The position numbers and the translations under genes are program-made. Below the pieces are notes generated by a model. That model was not told the origin of the DNA, did no database searches, and saw nothing but the letters and a program-made list of their open reading frames with translations. Shown one piece after another: positions 57,919-64,000 of a stretch of 64,000 nt of DNA. Source of the stretch: Zeus faber (lineage: Eukaryota; Chordata; Actinopteri; Zeiformes; Zeidae); NCBI GenBank assembly GCA_960531495.1, contig OY482847.1:19090566-19154565 (forward strand), given 5' to 3'. Position 1 is the first letter of the stretch; the number at the start of each line of letters is the position of its first letter.

Positions 57919-60891
57919 GTTTTGTGCGATGCCACTGACAGACACCTAGGAAGCTGCATCATTACTTGGTGCTGCATCTGTGAGGACTTGCCACCATGAA
58001 AAGTGAGGTACCATCTGAGGCTGCAGGCAGACAGGAGCACCTGAAGGAGCCGCTCGTCAACCCAGAGCCCATCGAAGCAGCAAAGAACTTTCCCAGCAAC
58101 ATGGAGGTGATCGGCAAGGCGGGCAGCGAATTTGCAACGCTGTGTGCCGACTCAAGGCATCGGTCCCTGAGGGACACAGGGACACGCAGAGACTCAGAAA
58201 GAAGCCTCCCTGGGCGCAAAAAGCGTAAGAGCCAACAAGCTGGGCCTTCAGACTGCTCCCTGAAAGAGGCCCACCTCAATGAGAGTTCCCTGGCCCCCCA
58301 GCGCCCTCGAGTCGAGCTGCTGGAGCGGCCCAGTGAGGACGAACACAACCACGAGTCTTCTTTCAGCGATTGCGCTTCCTCCCCGTCTTCCGGCCTGAGT
58401 TTCGGAGACTCGGACACACTGAGTTCGGAGGATGAGGGGGAGGCGGGAGCCGCAGGGGACAAGCATAAGAGTCCTGCCTTGACTCCAGGAGGCGGGCCCG
58501 GCGTTGGGTTGCGGCCCGTCCTCGGTCGAACTCGAGGGAACCGCTCACACAAGTGGATGCGGTCGGAGGCAGAGCCGGTGCTGCTGAAGCGGCAGTGTAT
58601 GAGTGGCCGTCGGCCTCTGCACAGGAAACGCTTTGTGAAAGCTGCACCCGGGGGGGCGCAGCGGACTCAGAAGCAAAAAGAGCGACTGCTGCTCCAGCGG
58701 AAGAAGCGTGAAGTCATCGCACGTAGGAAATACGCCCTGCTGCACAGCACCAGCAGCTCCAGTGAAGAGCTCAGCAGCGACTCGTCATCGCCTTCCTCGA
58801 CGGAAGTGGAGGACGAGTTGTACGTGGACGTCAGCAGCAGCAGCAGCCAACCGAACAACGCTGCTGTTGCCACAGGTAAACAGCAGGGCTTTGTTCTTAC
58901 TGAGTCTTTAGTTGATTTGTGAGTTAAAACATGTGAGCAACTGAGTTCGGCAATTGAGTTGGCTGTATTTTATTATTTTTCTGATCCAACTCTTTCCATG
59001 TACTTAAGATTTTTTATTGTGATATTTGAATACAAGTTGCTGCTTAGATGACATTACCTGCTTCATAGTTGATTGAGAAATAATAATTAATAATAATATA
59101 ACGCCAGACCTTATTTTTTTTTTTATTTTTATTTTTTTTTCATGGTGGATGACAAGCTGTTGTTTTGGATGGTATTTAACCAAATGTATCAATGCATTTT
59201 CTGATAGGAAATTACTAAAAGAAAGCATTTCTTGAGGTATGCTACATTTTAAATATATGTGGCACCAATGATCAGATTACATGTGTGTAGGCGTAAAAGC
59301 AGATAACTGACCCTCATCACCCTGCCATTCAGAGGCCAATAATCAGGTTATAACCCAGATCACATCTATGTGTATCTCTGTTTAGAACATGTCTTCAGTT
59401 CCTAAACTGCCTGTCCTCAGTGCAGCAGTGGGCCACAGCACAATATGGAACCGAGAAACGCTCCTTATTTACCAAACTGTATTTGAACTAGGACTAAGGT
59501 TTATATTGTCTCTGCTGGATAATCCTTGTCCCTGTATTGGTTTTATGGTGAGCACTAACCTGTGTTTTCACTGCTGTGCCCCGAGGAAAGATGGCGGGGA
59601 AGCTGCGCTGGAGCACTGTATGCTGTCATGGGAAGCTGTTGGGACTCGGGTGACTTAGCTCTCTGTGGTAGTCTTGCATAGAAACAACAGATCAGAAACC
59701 AAACCTTTATTTACAGCAGAGAAGGGGAAAGATCTAACCGATGGAGCTTGCAGATGTTACAGGAGACAGAAGATCCAAAGTAAAGTTAGAAAGTGGTTTT
59801 GTACTGCAGGTGTAAGTGTAAGATTCAAATTAGATAGAATTATCATTATTACCTTGGCATCATTGGCAGATAATGATAAATAGGCAACGGTTAATTGTTA
59901 TCAAAGCACATTCACGTGGAAAGTTTGTTACATAACTGCAATTCACCTTATTTATTTCTGCATTGTTTTCTGCCATCTTCTCGATGGTAAGGTCTGTTTG
60001 TGTAGCAGCAAGAAGGCTCATTCCTGGCGCCAGGTAGCTCTGCTAGGAGAGGGCGCTAAGCAGCAGCAGCACCCAGGAGACTACGAGAATAGAAATCACT
60101 CTGGGGAATTCTAGAGTTCACAAAGACCCTTTACACCAACATGTAATACTCCATTAGATGGTGTAATTCTAAGCCTGACATGGAGGTATTGGATCCAACA
60201 TTAGGAGACTTTTACTGAAGTAAATGACCATATTTTTACTTCAGCAACATTTAAAAACGTTTCAGCCCGTTGAACACACACAAGTGCACTATACTGACAT
60301 CCCAGCCATGCAGGGCTGCAGAGTTTGGGCATAGGGGACCAATTGGAGTGCAGATTTGAGGCCTGCTCTGCAAAAAGCCATCCCCACTGCAAGCAATGTA
60401 CAGGCAGCATTTGCTGACCTACATTTCTCTCCGGCCTCATATTCAGGCTGTTAACTACATGCGGATATTAGAGAAACCTCATCAGTCTCAGCCTCTCCAC
60501 AGCTTGCATGGTTTGAGTTGGGAGGCAGGTGTGTTTTGAGGAAGAATAGCATACAATGGTGTGCATTTTTTAAATTTTTTTTTTTTTAAAGGAAGCGTGT
60601 AGCTTCACACTACACAAGTGTGTTTTTACTCCCATGTTATAATACAAAACCATGTTAATGCTGAAAACACTCGTTGACTAACATCTCGACTTACCCTGCA
60701 ACATTAGGGTCACCTTTTGGGCTGCATGGTGTAAACACAAACTCTTTTCTCTGTCCAGGTACTCTGGACGAGGATGTTGTCGTAATTGAAGCAACCCCGG
60801 CCCCCGCGCCGCCCATCCCCGCCAGTGAGGAGATCAACGTCACCTCCACGGACAGTGAGGTGGAGATAGTCACTGTAGGAGATGGCTTCAG
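57919..60891 (+). CDS. rnf111: RNF111 (Arkadia) SUMO-targeted E3 ubiquitin ligase, 5' part
   Basis: RNF111 ubiquitinates SUMO-modified proteins and Smad-pathway repressors (SKI/SnoN) in the nucleus. Visible exons are 57919-58875 (coding from the ATG at 57996 in a GCCACCATGA Kozak context) and 60759-60891. The protein opens [13 protein letters not shown], as in vertebrate RNF111 from its internal MKSE. It has [11 protein letters not shown], an acidic serine patch [18 protein letters not shown] and basic [17 protein letters not shown]. The second exon carries two SUMO-interacting motifs: VVVIE at residues about 300-304 and VEIVTV at about 328-333. The third SIM, the His-rich region and the C-terminal RING lie beyond the window. 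Phase 880+133 bp is consistent and no stop is seen. Confidence 0.9.
58876..60758. other. RNF111 intron, no recognised element
   Basis: It is mostly AT-rich. A moderately GC-rich stretch at 59,390-59,660 and a CAGCAGCAG patch near 60,060 are not recognised. Confidence 0.55.
60759..60891 (+). CDS. rnf111: RNF111 exon with two SUMO-interacting motifs
   Basis: The acceptor is CTCTGTCCAG and the donor GTAGGC. It encodes [15 protein letters not shown] and [18 protein letters not shown]. The hydrophobic cores with adjacent acidic residues match the SIM1/SIM2 pair known in RNF111. Confidence 0.9.
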
Positions 60892-62672
60892 GTAGGCACA
60901 AGAGATGATGTGGAAGCATGGATAGAGAATAGATTTGAATATTCGCTAACCTGGAGAATTAAGGGACGTTTTGTGTTATTTGTGGTATGCATGTGTTCCT
61001 CTCTATGCTGTTTTTCATTGTTGGTGGCGGATCCGCCTTTCCCAGCAAGAATGCACTGACATGCGAATGAAGTGAAAGGCAGCCGCAGAGAATTTGATAA
61101 ACCAGCGCAGCCAGTTGTGGTTAGAAAACCTGTAGGGATGTTATGACAGGTTTTTTGTTAGTCAATGTGTTGGACGCATTTACCGATAGGTTTTGTTTTT
61201 TTGGTGTGCGTGTGTTTTGTTTTTTTTTAAGATTCTGATGTAGACCTACGGCTTAAAAAAGACACTCGGTTTGTAATAGACATTATATGGTTTAATTCAC
61301 CACAAAATCTATCTTACTGTAAGTTTATTTTCCCATTAGATATGGATTTGCTTTTTCCACACTTAATCACCGCGGCACCGTGTCTGCTCTGTGTCCTCTT
61401 CGCACCACAATTGTGTGGAGCGGAGACGAATGTTTCAAAATTCTTTCTTCATTCTTTTCTGGTTCTTTCTTTTATTTATAATTTTTTTTCTGTTTTTGGG
61501 CTAGGCCTATAGCCTCCACCAACATTTATTCCAACAATTTTGTAACATTCAAAGCAATCACCTGTTATTATTGAAATAATTAAATAAATTATTTTAATGC
61601 GATGTCTGAAAATGAAACCGTTTTGCCGAATCAACAATGCATTTCTTTGTGTGCATTTAAGAATGTAGGCTCAAATAAATAAATCAGGATAAATTACATA
61701 AATTGTTATGAAAACGCTAGAGAACTGTGTGGTTTTACCTACACGTGATGGCGGCAGTCTAACATAGAGATGATGATGATGATGACAAAGTGGTGTCTGA
61801 AATCAAACCACATTTTGCGGCTCATATGTGTGATGTGTATAGATTTCTGGGACAGGATAGAAGCAAGTTGACATGGCGGGCACAAAGAGAAAATTGATCC
61901 TACTGTAGGCCCGCCTCAGAATTCTTAGAATTCTGAGAAAGCGAAACTCCTGTAGTGAACACTGCCACGTGTAAACGCACACTCTCCTCCCTCTCCCACA
62001 CCACAATGTGCAAGTGGTCCCTCTCCTATTTATTTTATTTTGAACATTTTGAATGGCTATAAACAGTAAAGTTTTTAGAACATTTTTAAAAAAAAAGTGA
62101 TTTTATTTTTTTCTGTCGACAATGAGGTCTCGTCAATGGTAGGTCGATAAGTCAACACATTTTAACATCCCTGGTTAACTTGTGCCATGGATGAACATTA
62201 AAAAGAAAAAAACAACAGCACCCAAACAAACCTACCACCTCAAGTGACCAAGAAAACAAAATAAACAATTGATCAAAAGAAAAAAGATTATTTAGATTAT
62301 TAAGATTTCAAGAGGTTTATTTGTCACATACATATACATACTTCCAAATTACCATCTTAGAGTGAAGATGAGGGTAAACCTGGATGTTGGGGGGGGGGGG
62401 AAACCTTTGCATTTTGAATGGAATCTGGGACTTGCAGTCAAATCCACCCAACATAGACATTTTCATGGAATTCCACTTTGAACATAATATTGGACGTAAC
62501 CAAAATGTTATTTTGCTTATGTATTTTGGTTGTTTCTCTCTGAACACCAACTTACTCAGTATTTCATAATTTAATTATTTCAGTTCTTATGTTTATCCCT
62601 CAAATTTTGTTTCCAGTGAGTATGGAGCCTCATCGGAGAGACCTTGATTGGCAAGACCTTAATGCTCTTCAC
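60892..62672. other. RNF111 intron, first part
   Basis: I see no RNF111-like exon. A fragment near 62,310-62,340 resembles the 44,670 repeat. A CAG followed by an open stretch near 62,620 hits a stop quickly and was not taken as an exon. Confidence 0.5.
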
Positions 62673-63682
62673 TAGGCTTGGACGATCATGTAAAATGGGG
62701 GCAGTAATTGCCGATTTATGATTCTACATTAAGCATACAGTAGAACGTAATGCAATGGGCCAAATGTGATCTCCCTGTTAGAGAAGTGCGGGATTTGTTA
62801 TTTACAACTAAAGTATGGACACAAAAACATCTAGTTTGTATTAAATTAAGTTTCAGAGCAACGGGGAGACATGCGTGATGTGGCCCAGGGACAGTTAGGT
62901 TTTTTTTCATACAAGTGGGAAACAAACAAAAATAAATAGATCTAAAATACAAACAGAAAAACCGGCATGGGAGTCAGGAACCGGCGTGCGCTCCACTGTC
63001 CAGAGGCGGAAAAAACCCCCCAAAAACTTCACCCCTATTCTCTGATACTTCTTTCACAAAAGCCCCCAGCCCAATGAAAGTGATAAAGGTCTCATGAATC
63101 GGAATGAAAGCCCCCCCCCCCCCCCCCCCACCCCTTATATATTTATATATATATTTATTGCCTTGTTTATTTATTTCAGGGTTTATTTCATAGGCATATT
63201 TATTTTTATTTGCGTATAACGTCCACATACAGCCTCTATTGCACGCATGTGAATGAGCTGCCTGCACTGCTGCTCCGTCTGTCGCTCTCCGACGCGGGGG
63301 GCTTGTGAACCAGGGCCGCACCGGGTGAGTTCTGCTGGACTGCCTCTTGCCCCATCTATTCGGGTGAATGTGTGAAAAGGAGCGAGACGCAAATGTTCCG
63401 GAATGTAGCTGCATGTGTGAATAGTGAAACTCTCTAGCTGTGCCAGAAAGGTTATCCCTGTAATTTACCGGTAACTATGTATGAAAGGGGCTCAAAACAG
63501 CTCTGAGCGAAGATCTCCGCTCCCACGATCAGTTTCAGAACACGATGAACTGCACTTAGACAGTACACTGTTTCAATGCTTGGATTTTTCCTGGCGGATA
63601 CATTTTTTATTTTTATTTTTTAAAGTCAATGGGCGATGGATGGAGTTGATTACCGATTGAATTGTCATTCTGCCCAAGCCTA
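62673..63682. mobile_element. hAT-type nonautonomous transposon with perfect 8-bp target duplication
   Basis: Terminal inverted repeats TAGGCTTGG and CCAAGCCTA are bordered on both sides by CTCTTCAC (62665-62672 and 63683-63690). The 1010-bp interior has no transposase but includes a poly-C run (about 63,113-63,130). It shares sequence with 46757-47165. It lies in an RNF111 intron. Confidence 0.85.
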
Positions 63683-63696
63683 CTCTTCACCTTTAA

Positions 63697-64000
63697 AGGT
63701 GACCTGTTATGCTCCTTTTTACACAAGTTGATATAGGTCTCTGAGGTCCCCAAAACATGCTTTTCTGTTTTGTTTTGTTCATTTTTGCTGAAAATACTGC
63801 TCAGATTAGCTAGTTATTAGACTAGCCTTTCTAACACACCTTACTTAATACCATCCTGTTCCAAGACGAGCTGTTCTTTGTGGGAGGAGCCACCGCACCA
63901 AGGCCCCGAGTTCTGTGAGCCAATAGCATTTAAGCATGGCTTCCAGGTTTCGTTGTATTTACTCCTTAACTTTCACTGATTTCACCTTATCAGTCCACCA
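63697..64000. mobile_element. TTAA-class element, cut by the window end
   Basis: AGGTGACCTGTTATGCTCC after TTAA (63693-63696) matches the left end of the 21108 element (AGGGGACCTATTATGCT). The right end lies outside the window. Confidence 0.55.

Noticed and set aside
57962..58647. minus-strand frame of 196 codons opposite the RNF111 exon
   Set aside because: It is an antisense shadow of a confirmed coding exon.
62620..62660. possible next RNF111 exon after TTTGTTTCCAG
   Set aside because: The frame ends within a few codons and does not resemble the expected RNF111 sequence.

Overview
The window looks like a piece of a teleost fish chromosome. It has GT-AG introns, very dense (CA)n, (TA)n and (TCTR)n microsatellites, and fish-type Tc1, pogo/Tigger, hAT and TTAA-class DNA transposons. 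It also carries a tRNA-derived SINE and a LINE relic. The gene order is MINDY2 (+), SLTM (-), RNF111 (+). From general knowledge this is the conserved vertebrate neighbourhood seen on human chr15q21-22, but here SLTM is present twice in tandem. All assignments come from reading exons by eye; nothing was searched.

Layout: (1) 1-11,493 holds the 3' seven exons of MINDY2, a K48-linkage deubiquitinase. The catalytic-histidine segment, a MIU helix and a C-terminal CVIL (CAAX) box are visible; the exon with the catalytic cysteine lies upstream of the window. (2) 11,494-17,356 is the 3' flank between convergent MINDY2 and SLTM copy A. (3) 17,357-30,081 (-) is SLTM copy A, 19 exons. All exons join in phase except exon 9, which is one base short and creates a stop after about 422 codons. 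(4) 30,133-33,781 is a spacer with a CTTCTGGTTCTGTTCA-type minisatellite next to the copy A promoter, plus AT-rich satellites and old repeats. (5) 33,782-50,740 (-) is SLTM copy B, also 19 exons, open from end to end (950 aa). A second version of its first exon and promoter lies at 52,171-52,305. (6) 53,445-64,000 (+) is the 5' part of RNF111 (Arkadia): a non-coding first exon, a large coding exon at 57,919-58,875 and a SUMO-interacting-motif exon at 60,759-60,891. The RING end lies beyond the window.

Main observations: the tandem SLTM pair shows patches of near identity that run through introns, among clearly diverged sequence. This pattern points to gene conversion rather than one recent duplication. 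Copy A is otherwise well preserved but has a one-base frameshift just after the RRM. Copy B has two alternative first exons. All three SAP-encoding first exons sit just inside NRF1-type GCGCATGCGC palindromes. Transposon insertions differ between matching introns of the two copies and therefore post-date the duplication. A complete 600-bp solo LTR sits inside a TCTA microsatellite in RNF111 intron 1.

Functionally, MINDY2 trims K48 chains, SLTM/SAFB-family proteins are nuclear SAP-RRM regulators, and RNF111 is a SUMO-targeted ubiquitin ligase. They are neighbours by ancient synteny and nothing in the sequence indicates a shared pathway.
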